Shown: piece after piece, positions 12,071 to 24,520 of the stretch
Numbering within the stretch: position 1 is the stretch's first letter
How the letters are laid out: the number at the start of each line of letters is the position of its first letter
From: Anthostomella pinea
Lineage: Eukaryota; Ascomycota; Sordariomycetes; Xylariales; Xylariaceae
DNA: 64,000 bases
NCBI GenBank assembly: GCA_963556695.1
Contig: CAUWAG010000007.1
Location: 124,001-188,000 of the forward strand
Direction of reading: 5' to 3'
The notes under the pieces: generated by a model
The model's input: only the letters and a program-made list of their open reading frames with translations
What the model was told of the DNA's origin: nothing
Database searches by the model: none
Made by a program: the position numbers and the translations under genes

Positions 12071-13590
12071 TCACGGTAATATCCAAGTCACAACGCTGTT
12101 AGCAGGAACAGTCCCACTCCAAGTCTCGCCACTCTTCGTGTCCACCGTGACATAGACGTCGTTGCCAAAGGTATTCTCAATAACCACAGTGCGCGTCCCA
12201 TCCGGGTTCAGCGAAGCAACCGACTGGATGCCGGAGTACCCATCATAGCTATGGCTGCCCGAGCCGTCGAGGATGGTGGCGCCCTTCGGGATGAACTTGG
12301 AGACCTGCGCCAGCATGTAGTAGTCGACCGTGAACTCGTACGTGCCGGCGTCCTTGTCGACGATGAACAGCCCGCGGCACGTGTTGCACCCGCCCGGGAT
12401 GTAGGGCCCGAAGGTGCCGTCGGCCGCCTCGGTCCACGTGCCCAGCGTCCACATCATGGAGCCCTCGGCCCAGTTCTGCAGCGGCCCGATCGTGTTGCTC
12501 GACGACTGGTACCACGGCGTCGACGGCGCCGTCCAGCACTCGGTCATGTACTGCGCCTTGTCCGGGTAGTCGTTCTTGAAGTCGGTGAGGACGGTCCAGT
12601 CGAGGTCCGTCGCGTAGCAGTGCCACGCCGCGGCCTGGACGTACTCGCCCGCCGTGTCGATGACGGTGCGTGGGTAAGCGGGCTGGTCAGTGTTGTGGTC
12701 GTAGGCCCAGATCTCGGTCTCGAACCCGGCCGCGCGCAGGGCCGGGCCGACGTAGTTCTGCGTCACTGATCCGGCCTCGTCGGCGGCCTGGTACATGGAG
12801 ATTTGGCCGCCGCCCTGGTTGTTCAGCGGCTCGTTCTGGATCGTGATGGCGTCTATCGTGGCGTCGCGAGCCGCGTACGCCTTCAGGTACTTGACGAAGT
12901 ATTGCGCGTACTGGCTGTAGTACTGCGGGTCAAGATTGTTGTCGGTTGCATTGCCCACAAGCATCTGGGTCATGTTAGTAATTGCAGGTGGGGATAAGAT
13001 GAGAGAGCAAGGTCGCTGACCCTATTGAGCTTCATCCAGCCCGGCGGACTCCATGCGCTGCCCAAGATGGTCAAATCCGACTGGACACTTCGCATCTCCG
13101 CGAGCATCTCCGCCATGGCCGTCCCGCTGTCTCCCAATGAGAAAGCGCTCAGACTCGTATCCGCGGTGCCATTGCTGTCGTCGTACGTGTAAGCAGGAGG
13201 GCTCGACAGATCCGAGGCGGCGATACTGTGGCGTAACATGCTGAAGTCGGCGCCGTCAGACGTCAGCAGCTCCCTGATCAATTGGGAGCGCTTGTCGGCC
13301 GACAGCGCGTTCATGACCGTGACCGTGGCATCCGTCACCGCGCCCCCCAAACCCTTGACGGTCTGCTTGTGGCCGGCCGACGTGTCGTCGACGGTCAGGC
13401 TCCATGTCGAGGTCGCATTGCCGGTCGAGTTGCCGCCCGCGCCGCTGACGGGCGCGCTGATGGGGCTGAGCTTGTAAGTGAAATCGGACGACGAGCAGAA
13501 GGCCTTCGCGGAGAACTGTCGGGCCTTGATGGTTGGGGGCGCGCAGAGGCCCTGTCCGGCCAGGAGCAGAGTGAGGACTGGGAGAAACAT
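12071..13590 (-). CDS. Secreted GH30 glycanase (endo-beta-1,6-glucanase or -galactanase)
   Basis: Exons 13590-13021 and 12964-12071 give 487 aa. The 56-base intron has donor GTCAGC, a perfect TACTAAC branch and acceptor ACCCAG. The signal peptide is MFLPVLTLLLAGQGLCA, followed by a KAR site that could be processed. The body is a GH30 (beta/alpha)8 enzyme: GLGGAVTDA near the start, then SPPGWMK. The likely acid/base is the Glu of QNEP (about 235) and the likely nucleophile is the Glu of MTECW (about 332). The C-terminal beta-sandwich ends TWILP. The extracellular role is cleavage of beta-1,6-linked glucan or galactan in fungal or plant walls. The subfamily cannot be fixed by eye; the beta-1,6-galactanase subfamily is a good candidate. 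A TATAAATA box lies about 100 bases upstream. Confidence 0.9.
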
Positions 13591-14775
13591 GATTCTGGTA
13601 TTTGCTTGTTCAGTCGGGCTACACCCAACGTACTCCGGCTGTCTTAAAGAGTCGCAAGTCTCCGGCTGTCCGGCCAGAGTGTTTGATATTTATAGCATGA
13701 GTGCGCTCGTCCCCTCTTACATACGACCCATGAATTACCTACCAAAGCGAAGCGTTGGTGGTTTGTTAATATTAGCTGCTTCCTTCGCGGCGACGTTGCG
13801 GGGACTCCAACGTTGGTCGGCTGGAGGCTCCACGTATCATCGTGGTCGAGTCCAGGGATCGGCATTCCACAACGTCATCTCTTCGACTCAAGGGGGTTAG
13901 AGCGCCGGTGGCGATGCTGACAACTACAAGGAGACTGCTGGTCCCGGCCTGGTTTCTGTTCAGCCGCGAGAGATGACCATGCAACTCGACATCTGTAATG
14001 TTGATTAAGGGTGAGGCTAAGATGATTTAACAAGCGGGCAGGTTACAGAGCAAAGGGAAAGCAGGGACGGACGTGTAAGATCGACGGGTATATAAATAGA
14101 TTCTGCCCAAGCCGCGCACCGATCAGGTCTTCGATATAGACGCAGAGAGGGGAGCCAATATCTAATCAAAAGTTCCGTTTCAGAACTTCTTAAATCTTCT
14201 GGTGCGTTATCCACCACAGAAAAGAAGGACCACACAGCAACTGGATCCTTCGAGCACACGCATACGCGGCCGGCAGCGTTCTGATGCCTCCCGCAATATT
14301 AATTTAAATCGAATACAGTAGGAACGAGCCATATCTTATTACCGGTACCAATTCCCGTGAGCGATAAGGCTGAAGGTGTTCGTGATGGGTGACGGCATTG
14401 GTTGCGGTAGGAATTGACCACATCGCGGACCCCAGGTGCTGGTTCATGGAGGACAGGTTGATCACACATATCTTTTCATCCCTCTCTCCCCGAAAGCTTA
14501 CACTTGACCCATGATCATTGAGGTCAGGTCGTATTGCTCAAACTTGTGTAGCACGTTGCCTTTCGCCGGAGTGATACGACTATGAGCATAGTACTGTTGT
14601 GGTGCGGTGTAGCCAGCCAGCCAAGATGACACTGCATGTGTGCAGCATCGAGATAGTCAACAACTCATGATCGAGATCGAGAATCGCCGTATATCATTGA
14701 TCATATCACATTACCACTCAATTACATCCATTGGATATGGGCCGTCTTACAACGGACCGTTCGCTCTCCACCCCA
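13591..14775. other. Intergenic region upstream of the glycanase
   Basis: Holds the glycanase promoter (TATA-like box at 13687-13694). The rest separates it from the 3' end of the next minus-strand gene. No gene seen. Confidence 0.6.
13687..13694 (-). promoter_or_regulatory. TATA-like box of the GH30 gene
   Basis: TATAAATA on the minus strand, 97-104 bases upstream of the ATG at 13590. Confidence 0.45.
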
Positions 14776-16706
14776 TTACTCTTCTTTGGCATGCATGTCC
14801 TCCTCTTCGTCCTCGTCAACACCCCAGTCACGGAAGTCGGTGCCCCTGACCCAGCTGATGCCCTTCCGCCACTGGTTCTCCCGAATCGCCCTTGCGTCTC
14901 TCTCGTACACGGCACCCGTGACCGCGAGCGCAACGACGAATAACCACACGTCGCCGCCCTTCATCGCCCTCCACCAGCGCCGCTTGACGCCGACCTTCCA
15001 CAGGGAGTCGACGCTGGTCCGGGCGCTGTATAGGAAGATGCTTCGCCCATCCTTGCGCTCCACGAACGCCCAAAGACCCGCCAGGAACCCGCCGAGGAAG
15101 AAACGCTGCGTGGGGAGGAACGTCCTCGGCAGCCAATTCTGGAAGAGACAAATGCTCGCCCATGCCGTGGAGATGGCGCCTGTGGCGAACGTCGAGATGC
15201 GGAACGTCTTCGAAAGCAGTTTGTTCAGTAGGTATATGGGTGAGTTGTACAGCATCTTGTAGCGAGGTAGCGCAAGAATCGTATAGAAGAGCAGGAAGAA
15301 GCGGCCCATGCGTGGGAATGATCGGACCCAGAATGACAAGTACGTGCGCAGACATGAAGGGTCAGAGGGATGGAGGATAGCGCAGCTCAGAGAGGTGATG
15401 AGTGGATGCGCCTGCGATGTCAGTGGCGCAACTGCTGTGAGTGATGCCGGCAGCGTGGGCTGGTTGGGGAAGAGAGTCGGCGAGACGAACGATCTGCCCA
15501 AAAGTCAGCAAGTCATGTCCTCTGTCAGTGTGAAGGCTGTACTTACGGCCAGTTCAATTTGGCCGTCTGTGCCAGGTCATCCGCTACCTCCCATGCACCG
15601 GGCCACTTGACGCCTACAGGTAGGTTCTTAGGAGGGCTGTGGAGGTAGGTAGACGTGTTCTTCCAAATGAAGTTGACGAAGCCAGCAGGAGAGCTCTCTC
15701 GGTCAAAGAGTGTGGCATGCAAGAGCTGGCCGCAGGCAAAGGGCTGAAGCATCCAGCTTCCCCACCACCAAGGCCGCTCCCTCTTGATGACACCCTTCCC
15801 ACTGGCCCGGGTCTTCCAACCCCATATCAAGCCTTCGTCTTCAAACAGGTTCCAACCCCACTCGAGGGCGCGAAACATGAGGGCGATAGTGACGGTCACG
15901 CGCAGTTGCGCTGACGGGTAGATGCCCAGAGCCAAGCCCGCCAGACTGGCCCCTATCGCGGGCGCATAAGGCGACGTGAGGGTGTTGGATGTTCGAGGGT
16001 TGCGCGTGCGGAAGGGCGCGGCCGAAGAATCTAGCAGGTGTATCCTCAGTCTGGTGAGGAAGCGGAAGAGCAGACGGTATAGTAGCAGTATCGTCGATAA
16101 GGAGAGAGAAAGGCGCAGCGTCGAGGACTTGTAGAGGGGTTGCTTCTTCTGGGATATCCCGGTCCTGTCGAAGAGCGACCTGTTAGTTTGACTGAGTAGG
16201 TATGTAGATGGGGTTTGCGAGACGATGCAAACTCACTCTTGTTGCCCTTTGATGCGCGCCAGTATTACCCCGTAGGCTTTTGCTCCCAGACCCGTAGCGA
16301 CAAACACCCGCAAAGCGTGTCGAATAGCACGCGCATTGTAGCCATCCCCCCTTCTTCTACTCATACCTGCCGAAACGGCCTTCTCCTTGCCCTTGCCCTT
16401 GCCCCTGTCGAGATCTCTCTCCGCGATGGAGCCTCTTCGCGCGTTCCCACCATCCATGTACTTCTCGACAGCATTCACGCTCGGTGCCCTCTTCCGTAGC
16501 AGACGCGAGCGCGACAGTACGTACTTGTGGAGGGTCTCGTATTCTCGCGCCGAAATCGTGTACCTCAGGGCATTGCGGAGAACCGGATCGGCAGCAGATG
16601 CTGGCTTGGCCTTTGAATTCGCTCGAGGTCGTGATGTCGCGTCGGATTTGGGAATGTCGAGTGGAGGGATGGCTGGCGGCTTCGAAGGACCTGCGTCAGT
16701 CGCCAT
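14776..16706 (-). CDS. TMEM135-like multi-pass membrane protein
   Basis: Exons 16706-16237, 16164-15547 and 15493-14776 give 601 aa. The introns (72 and 53 bases) have donors GTGAGT and GTAAGT, and all joins keep frame. The N-terminal 150 residues are basic and low in complexity. Several hydrophobic stretches follow. The segment GQLLHATLFDRESSP and the motif CAILHPSDPSC are of the kind seen in TMEM135-like proteins, which in animals are associated with peroxisomes and mitochondria. The acidic C-terminus (DEDEEED) is exposed. I infer an intracellular membrane location. The family call rests on remembered motif character and gene length, not on a search. Confidence 0.72.
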
Positions 16707-18065
16707 GATGTCGTTCTGCTCGTGTGTATCTGCCCGACCCGATTATGGATAATATATTTAGTGATCTGTTGGAGGCTCCTGATTGCGCTCGAGAGGCGGA
16801 CTATATGCTGTCGATTGGGCCAGTGACCGAATGACAGATGTTCCTCGTTGCTCACTCGAGTCTAGGACGTTTCGAGGCAGCTGAATCATGCCCATGCCCA
16901 TCCATTCAAGGGCGGCGATCAGACGTCGGCAGCTCCCGCGACGCCACTGGTATTCGCTGCTACCAGGAAGCTCGTTGACACACAACACGAAAGGCGCAGA
17001 GGACATGTACTGGGGGAATAGAAAGATGGCATTGATTTCGACAGAATTCGAGCGGACAAGTGGGCGTGTTTACAGCATGCAGACGATATCGATAGTGCGC
17101 TCCCTGGGCTGGGTTAGCATGAAAGCTGTAAGATGAGAGATTGCAATGCACTTCCACCATGGGAGACCTCGGCTCGCTTTGCATGTGCCCAACTGCCCAG
17201 GCGCCCAGGTGCCCGGCACACCTGCAGCGGGCCGCGGGGTGGCCGTGTGAGGGCGCTGTGGAGAGCACCTGCAATCGCTGCAACGGCCTCCCGTCTGGCA
17301 TCTGCAGTGGGCTTACAGTGGGGGCAGTCTGGGGAACGGGTGACGGGAACCCCCCTTGACTTTCAACGGTGACAGTGATGGTGGAGGGAGTATTCCCCCG
17401 CACTGTCGTTTCGTCAACGTCTAAACGATACCGAGACACCCCTTTCGATGCTCGTAGTATATTGTATCAAAGAGCGCAGTCAGTCTGAGCCACGAGTTGC
17501 AGGTTCGGAATCAAGTCATCGGGTTCAGTTCGTATGTTCAGGTCGGCTGGCAGCACGGTTTCCTGTAGCAGCACCAGGGAATGGTGTTCAGCTAGAAGTG
17601 GAGTAGACAGCAGCCAAGCAGTTGACTTGAACCTTGACAGAGTCATCATGTCCATTGAGTACACCTCATCCTGGGTGAATATTTGCTGGCACAGTCACTG
17701 TATGGCTACTTAATCATCTACTCTCAGCTGCTCTTGTCATATGCCTGGCAGGGTCGTATTGGTGGAAAGGCACCCTGGTTTGTAAATAAGAAAGCCATCA
17801 GGTGTTCAGAGATTATCATTAGGTATTGTAGCCTCAAGCTGTGATGGCTGTGCCAACCTGCCGACCGAAAACCACCGAAAGCCGAGTACCGCCTTGAGAT
17901 CAGTCTCAAACGTTGATCATCGCGCGAACCATTCTATCGAAGAGGGTTGAACATCTATTCGATAGAGAAGTTCCACGAAACAGACCGACCCTCCATCCGA
18001 CGACATCGCACCAATCCACCACCCTGCCTCCGAAAAGATCGCTCGTTGTGCCAAAATCCACCGTC
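16707..18065. other. Intergenic region
   Basis: No convincing gene on either strand. The longest frame, 16960-17439 minus, has no protein-like features and no splice support. Confidence 0.5.
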
Positions 18066-19163
18066 TCAAAGGTAGCTCCGGGGACACTTAACGTCAGCAC
18101 ACTGTCCGGCCTGGCAGATCCGGAACATGATCATGACATCGAACTTCGGCATGTCCGCGTGCACCTGGCGCGCCCACTTGCTGTCAACGACGCGAAAGAT
18201 ACCGCTACCCCACTCCGTCCCGTCCGGGTCGCTCATCCATACCCGCATGTCCCAGAAGGCCTTCTCCCGAAGGTTCAGGCGAAGATAGGCCCGGTTCTCT
18301 TTGGCCTGCTCGGGAGTCAGGAAGCTGTACTGGGCCGTGAGCCAGAGGTCCTCCGTGTCTCCCATCTCGTAGGCCGTGTATGTAGCGACGCCCCTGGTTG
18401 TCGAGAGCACCGCGAGCAGACAGGCGTTGCGGTAGCTCAAGGTCCCAGGGTTCTCCCAGTAGAGCTTTTGGAACCGTTTCAGTTTGGTCGCGTCCTTGAC
18501 GTTGACGAGGGCTTTGGACTCCCCGTACAGGAATAGACCCGACTCCTCCGCCTTGCGCTGAGAGATGTGAATCGTGACGATGTTGCGGACGATGGCGATG
18601 TTCTTGACCTGGGGGAACATGCCGCCCGCGAGGAGCGGACGAGCAACGTGGGCCATGACGTGACGGTGTCGGAGACGGTCGACGAGAACGATATTCTGCG
18701 CCTCCTGGGCAATGTCTCTGATGTCGTACTGGTTGCCGATGAGGGGTCCGCCGATTTGGTGGGAGCCATCCTAGAGTTCCACACACAAGTAGTCCCGGGC
18801 CGCGTCGAACCAGGTAGAAAAGCGCTTCTTCCGTCCCGTATAGTAGCTTCTGAAACACTGCTTCTCGCCTTGAGCACGGCTGGCGACCGCGCGGCTCTCG
18901 TGGCAGACACGGCGGAGGACATGGGATGCCAGCATGGTGTCGCGGTAGGGCATTCTGCCTCCATCTCCGAGACACTCTCTCTCTGGGGCCTCGTGGTAAG
19001 TCGTGAGAAAGACGACACGGTCGTCGAGAGCCGCCTCCCATATCTGAAGGCGGAGTTCAGCAGCCAGGAGCGAGAAGTAGGGAAAACCGGCCGACGTGTC
19101 CTGGCCCAGCTCAAGCTCGGAAGAACCGGGCGTGCTAACAGCACTTCCTGAGGGAACTGACAT
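18066..19163 (-). CDS. 2EXR-domain protein interrupted by one in-frame TAG
   Basis: From the ATG at 19163 a single frame runs to TAA at 18066 (365 codons before it), broken only by TAG at 18773-18771 (codon 131). The N-terminal part carries the 2EXR signature (FSLLAAELRLQIWEAAL, about 29-45), found in large families of fungal proteins of unclear role. The sequence before the stop (TWFDAARDYLCVEL) and after it (DGSHQIGGPLIGNQYD) reads as one conserved-looking domain, and the 234 downstream codons are fully open. No plausible intron removes the TAG: the nearby CTCTAG acceptor has no matching donor that keeps frame. It is therefore a recent pseudogene, a readthrough gene, or a gene restored by A-to-I editing (UAG to UGG). 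The ATG at 19163 is chosen because codons upstream in this frame contain no ATG. Confidence 0.7.
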
Positions 19164-20342
19164 GGCGACAGGAGCGTGGATGGATCTGATCTCCAAGAAG
19201 AATCGTTGGCAGGTACAATAGATAGACTGGAAAGGTCAAGACGGATTAGCACCGATCTTCCGGGTTGGTCTTGGCCTGGGACGGGAGGGACTGACCTTGG
19301 ATTCGTAATCTGAGCAGAGGAAGTCGAAGTAGCTAGCTCATCCACCAAAAGATGTGCATTCAACCTGCGAACTTGATTGGAATATCTGGTCCGTTGCCAG
19401 ATGTAGTGAGCGCCGAGTGCGCCTATTCGACCTGCACAGCAAGTTTCGAGTCGACGTAATCTTCAAGTCACTCGTCGCGATCGAGATCCGTTCCTTGTAG
19501 CCTTGAAGGGAAACGAAATCCACCAGGGACGTGAGACTGTGGCGGTCTGTCGCGTCGGCTTGCCGAAAGTTAGGTATGGGAGGGCAAGTCTACAATTACT
19601 CGTTGTGACAAGGAGACGAAGCCGAACGGCAATGGTCCAATCCAGCCGGGTTCACCATGCGCCTGTGTGGTAGGACCTAGGAGGGGGGTCTGAGATCGGA
19701 GGGGGGAACCTGAGGAATCAAGCCGTCGAAGAACAACCGAAGTTGGAAGAAGTTGGAACCATTCGGATGTGGTGCCCTAGCTGCCTGAGAAGGATGGATT
19801 AGTCCAGGTGCTTATGCGAATTACCATTTCAATCTTTGGGAGTGGATGTGGCCAGTTGCGTACTGTGCCTGCTGTGACAACCGACCTTCAATGTTACTTA
19901 CTGACAGCGATGACGATGAAAACGCAGCAGCAGGAAATGCAACCTTCCAACGGATGGCTGGCAGTTTTTGCTGGTAGAGAGAGCTCGAGGTGGGTGGTGT
20001 GGGTGGGTGGGTGACGGATGGAAGGTCTGGGGAGTTCACCACGTCCGACCAAGACGGACAAGAGCCCCGACATGAGCCTGAACAGGAAGCAGGGCAAGAG
20101 GCCGACAAACAATTGGTCAATGGATCATAGGTAGACAGTGCAAATATGCCCAAAGCGTTTAGTTCGAGATCACATAACTTTAGCTGGTATCCAAACCGGG
20201 TAACCTACCTACTTTACATTTGCTAGACAACCAGATAGGGGGTACGGGGCGTGCCGGCCTACAGCAAGCCCTAAACAACCATCGTTGCCTACCTCCGTGG
20301 AGAAACGGTTGCGCGTACCCTAGCGTCCTGGTACATCTTCGT
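19164..20342. other. Intergenic region
   Basis: Between the 2EXR gene start and the 3' end of the permease. No gene seen. Confidence 0.55.
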
Positions 20343-22014
20343 CTATTCTAAACTCTTCGACGCTTCTTTAGATGCGATCTCACTAGACGCATGCGGCTGA
20401 ACAAAATCCAAACCCTCCATGCCCTCGACCTTTCCGTTCAAGAGCTCCACGTGCGGGCCCGTGTAGTGCTTCCTGCCATCGAATATCCAAGTCATGCCCG
20501 CAATGAATAGGATGACGCCAAATGCAGCAATGCAGTAGTTCATATTGTCGGGAGTCACCGGGAGCTCTGGAGGGAACACGAACAAAACCGTCGTCAGGAT
20601 CGCCCACGCGATGCCAACCTACCTCAAGTCAGCAACCGAGGATACCAGCAAGAACAGATATTACAGGACGAGGCGGGGGAATTACCAGGTTCATGACCCA
20701 ACCGACTGGCTCCGGGAGCTTGAATGACCTCGTGGGCGGTAGCATCTTGCGCCCCCGGAGCACATTGATCGCAGGCGGGATAGCATATGTGATCCCGAGC
20801 GCTACTACGGAAGCGGCAGTGATAGCATTGAAGGTACTGTCAGACCCCAAGAGGATTAGTCCGAAGACGACGACCCAGGCCGTTGTCCATAACAAAGCGT
20901 TCAGTGGCACATCGAGCGTCGGATGAACCTTGGCGAATATGTGACTGAAGGGGAGACCACGATCACGGGCAAAGGCGTAGCTCATGCGGCTGCTCGTCGT
21001 CATCAACGCCGTCGAGGTGAACAGCATGCACACGAGCGGGAACATGAGCAGACACGTACTGCCAGCCTTGCTCTTGGTGGCGTCCATGAAGATCTGCAGC
21101 AGAGGGCCGGCAGTGGAGCTGATTACATCGTCGATGTTGTTCACGCAGAACAGCAAGCAGCTGAGGAAGATGAAACCCGAGAACATGCCGATGCCGATGC
21201 AGTAGAGCATGATCTTGGGTCCTTCGATATGAGGCTCGGGGATCTCCTCGATCATGTGGGCGACGGCGTCGAATCCGGTAAGCGCGAAAGCGCCCTGTAG
21301 GAGACCAAGCAGCCAGGCCAGCCCATCAGGCCAACCCACTTCGTTGATGAAGTTGCCGTATACAAACTCGCCGCTCTGGTAGTTGGGCGAGGCGCAGGAC
21401 AGGATGGTGATGCTGATGATGATGAAGCCGGCCAGGGACCAGAAGAAGGCGGCCTTGGTGATCAAGGGCAGCAGTCTCGTCATGAAGGTGTTGATCAGGA
21501 GGGCCAGGAAGGTGAAGGCAAGGTAGATCAGGAACTGATGCCAGGCCTTGGACTCGTAGGCCGGATGCATCAGCGAGATGATGTTCAGGACGAAGGTACT
21601 CCCCAGCAGGCCTCCGGTGGCGGTCAGGGCGACCCAGCCCGACACGTTGATCCATCCGGTCACGTAGCTGATGCCGCGACTCCATTTCTTCCACGAGATG
21701 ATGGCGGCCCAGTGATATTGGCCTCCCGCCGTCGGAAAGGCAGACAAGAACTCGGCGAGCGAGGCGGCCAGGCAGAGATTGCATATACCGGCGACGATGA
21801 GGCCCCAGATGACGGAACTGGCGCCTCCGGACGGCAGGGCAAGCGAGATGGAGGCGGCGAGGGCGGTCCAGGTGTTAAGGATGGCGAAGGCGAGGCCCAG
21901 CATGGATATCTTGGAGAAGTTGCGCTTCAACTCCTGCTTGTGGCCGAGGTTTGCCAAGGCGGCGGCATCACCTGCGACCATGTCGTCGCGTCCGCCGGGG
22001 ATCGGTTCCTCCAT
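20343..22014 (-). CDS. Amino-acid / GABA permease (APC superfamily)
   Basis: Exons 22014-20686 and 20618-20343 give 534 aa. The 67-base intron begins GTAATT and ends GAGGTAG after a TTGCTGACT branch. The ATG at 22014 is the first in frame: the frame is open for another 42 codons upstream but starts with TTG. About 12 membrane helices are visible. Family marks are the start of helix 1 (FSKISMLGLAFAILNTW), TAGGQYHWAA, GFDAVAHMIEEIPEP, and SRMSYAFARDRGLPFS in the middle loop. These match the fungal GABA/choline/amino-acid-choline permease group. The C-terminal tail is cytosolic and Ser/Glu-rich. Substrate preference is not readable from sequence. Confidence 0.92.
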
Positions 22015-22428
22015 GGTTCCGAGTTTGGGCCTGACTCGCGCGGCTTTCCGAGTGAACCCAAGAGGTGAGGTGTCGAAGGACGGTCGCAAGTGGCTATGCT
22101 TGAATGGATTCACACGTAAAGGCAGAGCGGTGGGAGCCAAGCCCTAGTTATACATGGGAGCGGGAAGAGGATGTTAGACAGGGTGGTAATGGAATGAGGA
22201 AATGAGGAAGGATAAACGATAAGAGGCCGTCTACCAACACGCTATCGCCCATCCCAGCATTGCTCACGTCGTCGCCATTGGCCAATTGCTACCTGGTCAT
22301 GGCCGGTCGACCATACTAGTGTTGATCTGTGAAGTGCAGGCCTCGAAATGGCCCGATTGGAGTCCCTTCACTGTCGCACCAGGGTCAGGGGGCCTGCAAC
22401 GTCATGGCACAGTCTGTCACACAGATTA
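22015..22428. other. Permease upstream region up to transposon 1
   Basis: About 414 bases between the permease start and the TA target site of the first transposon. It should hold the permease promoter; no clear box found. Confidence 0.5.
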
Positions 22429-22513
22429 CCCGTGCCACGCCCCACTTTATTCGGGATTCGCTCGGGCTCACCAGCTAAAGCTGGTGCTGGACACCAAAAC
22501 ACCCAGTTTTTCA
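22429..22513 (+). repeat. Left terminal inverted repeat of transposon 1
   Basis: Pairs with 24521-24612. It ends around CCCAGTTTTTC. Confidence 0.85.
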
Positions 22514-22573
22514 ACCATTCCTTCTAGATCACACTTTTCTTCAGCAGCTTCAACGCATATTTAATTCAGTAAA

Positions 22574-24226
22574 ATGGAAGCACGCTTACAGGAAACTGTC
22601 TAGCATATTGGAACCCATTCCAGTTTGAAAGTCGCCACAGTAGCCCGCGAATTTGGCGTATCTCGTGATTGCCTTTAAAACTGCCTCAAGAGCTGTCCAG
22701 TAAGAAAAGGCCAACTAGCAACAAACACAAAGCTAACACCTGCTAAAGAGGTGGCAATATATTATTATATTGATCATTTTGATTGTATTAACCTTGTTGT
22801 ACGCGCTGAGTTCATTACCGACACTGCAAATCATATTCTGAGCGAGCGAGCGCCTTTAGCCATACGGAACAGCCCACCTACTATTGGCCAAAAATGGACC
22901 AGCCGCTTTATCAAGCGCTATGGGTACCACTAGCGGCTTCAGAAGCAGCTTTATGCGGACCAGGAGGCATTAGAAGACGTCGAGCGAGCCGCTTAGTACT
23001 TCCAGAAGCTCAAGAAGGCATGCAAAGCAGGTATCCCTCCCGAAGATATCTGGAACATGGACGAGACTGGCTTTTAAATAGGTGTTGGGAAGAACCAGCT
23101 CATCATCACCAAAGAAAAAAGAGAGCCCATTATTTCAGCACACCTGAGAATAGGGAATCCGCTACTGCTATCGAAGCCATCTCTGCGGGTAGAGAATATA
23201 TACCAGCCTTTCTGGTTCTGGTAGACCAGCTCCATATAGCCCAATGGTATCAACAACCTGAACTGCATAGAGATATAGCTATTATCCCTTCTTCCAGCGG
23301 CTACTCAAACGATCAGATCAGCTTGGAATGGCTAAAGCATTTTGAAAAAACCACAGCAGCAAAGACCATTAGAACAAAACAGCTCTTTATTCTGGATGGC
23401 CATGATTTACACTATATGATTGAGTGCATTCAATATTGCGAAGATCACGGTATCATCCCTTTTGGCATGCTTCCAAACCTGATGCACCTACTGCAGCCGC
23501 TAGACAGGGTAGTCTTCCAGCCGCTGAAGCATTATTATGCAAAGGCACTGGACTTAATAGTCTGTGATGGCCTGGTAAACATTACAAAGCTTGAGTTCCT
23601 TAGCTGTATTTAACAGGTCCGCCAGCAAGCATTTAAGTCTAGTACAATTCTCTCTGCCTTCTAGAAGACTGGTATCTGGCTATATAACCCGCTACCAGTG
23701 CTTCAAAGCCTAAAAGAACGACAACCAAAAAGGACACCTATTCCCCTTATCTTAGCAGGTTCCTCACCATTTGGCACGCCAATTGTCACGAAGCGTAAAT
23801 AGGATGAGGACATAAAAGTCCTAATTGCACTACCTACGTGTAAGAATCTCTTGGTGGGAAGGGAAAGAAGGATCTGACCCGCCAGCCAATTCTGGTGGGA
23901 TTAATGATCCTTCCATCCGCCCCACTATTACCTAGCCTAGTACAGTTGTGGCCACACGTCTTGTGCGCCAGGTCATGTGATGCTGCGCACAGGCCACCCT
24001 GATGGGTTGACAGACTTCCAGGAGGTCAGACCGTCACACCAATGACCTTGCGCCAGATCAACAAGGTAGCTAATAAGCTAGACACAGTGCTGAAAAGTGA
24101 CAAAAGTCTTGGTTCTGAGTTTGCTGCCAATATTAGCCGCTTTATTAAAAAGTCTCTAATAAGTGCCTCAGAACTAGTCCAGACTAAAAGAGACCTGGGG
24201 AGAACTAAATATGTTGAGCGCGTTTA
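22574..24226 (+). pseudogene. Transposase remnant (HTH-psq / CENP-B HTH / DDE)
   Basis: From ATG at 22574 one frame reads an N-terminal helix-turn-helix (VAREFGVSRDCL), a CENP-B type HTH (TIGQKWTSRFIKRYGYH) and the first catalytic block WNMDETGF. It is interrupted by at least five stops, at codons where CAG, CAA or CGA is expected. Near 23,150 the frame shifts and continues with LFILDGHDLHY (second Asp) and LLQPLDRVVF (third Asp). C-terminal fragments follow after further stops, including an open stretch at 24042-24226. The stop pattern is what C-to-T changes at CpA sites would give, typical of RIP. It cannot make an active protein. Confidence 0.85.
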
Positions 24227-24520
24227 AAAACAATGCCAGGTTATCAAGTATACTCTATTGAAGTCAGGAGGGGTGTTGATAGTAGCTGATGGCCAGTGAA
24301 TGGTCTAGCAGAAGGAAGAAGACTAGATAATTAAGGCGAAGAAAATGGTTAAAGCAGCAGATCTAAGGATTTGCAATGTTGCAAAACGCTGTTTTTCTGA
24401 AGCAGCAAAGGAGTCACGCAAACAGAGGCTTTTTTGGAGGATGGCACCGGCGGAAATCTACGAATCTGGCCACAGTTGCAGGTGGTTAAGGCCTTTCTAG
24501 TTGGATAGATCGAAAAACTG

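Noticed and set aside
12251..12769. 172-codon plus-strand frame inside the GH30 gene
   Set aside because: Arg/Val/Ala-rich mirror of a GC-rich coding exon; no independent evidence.
16960..17439. 159-codon minus-strand frame as a gene
   Set aside because: Begins and ends without promoter, splice or domain support and has a random-like composition.
18758..18790. A short intron removing the TAG in the 2EXR gene
   Set aside because: The only acceptor-like CTCTAG would need a donor giving an intron under 20 bases or a frame break; removing more would delete conserved-looking residues.
18205..19363. Two long minus-strand frames overlapping the 2EXR gene in other phases
   Set aside because: Their composition is Arg/Ser/Pro-rich shadow sequence; the 2EXR motif and the continuous frame lie in the phase with the TAG.
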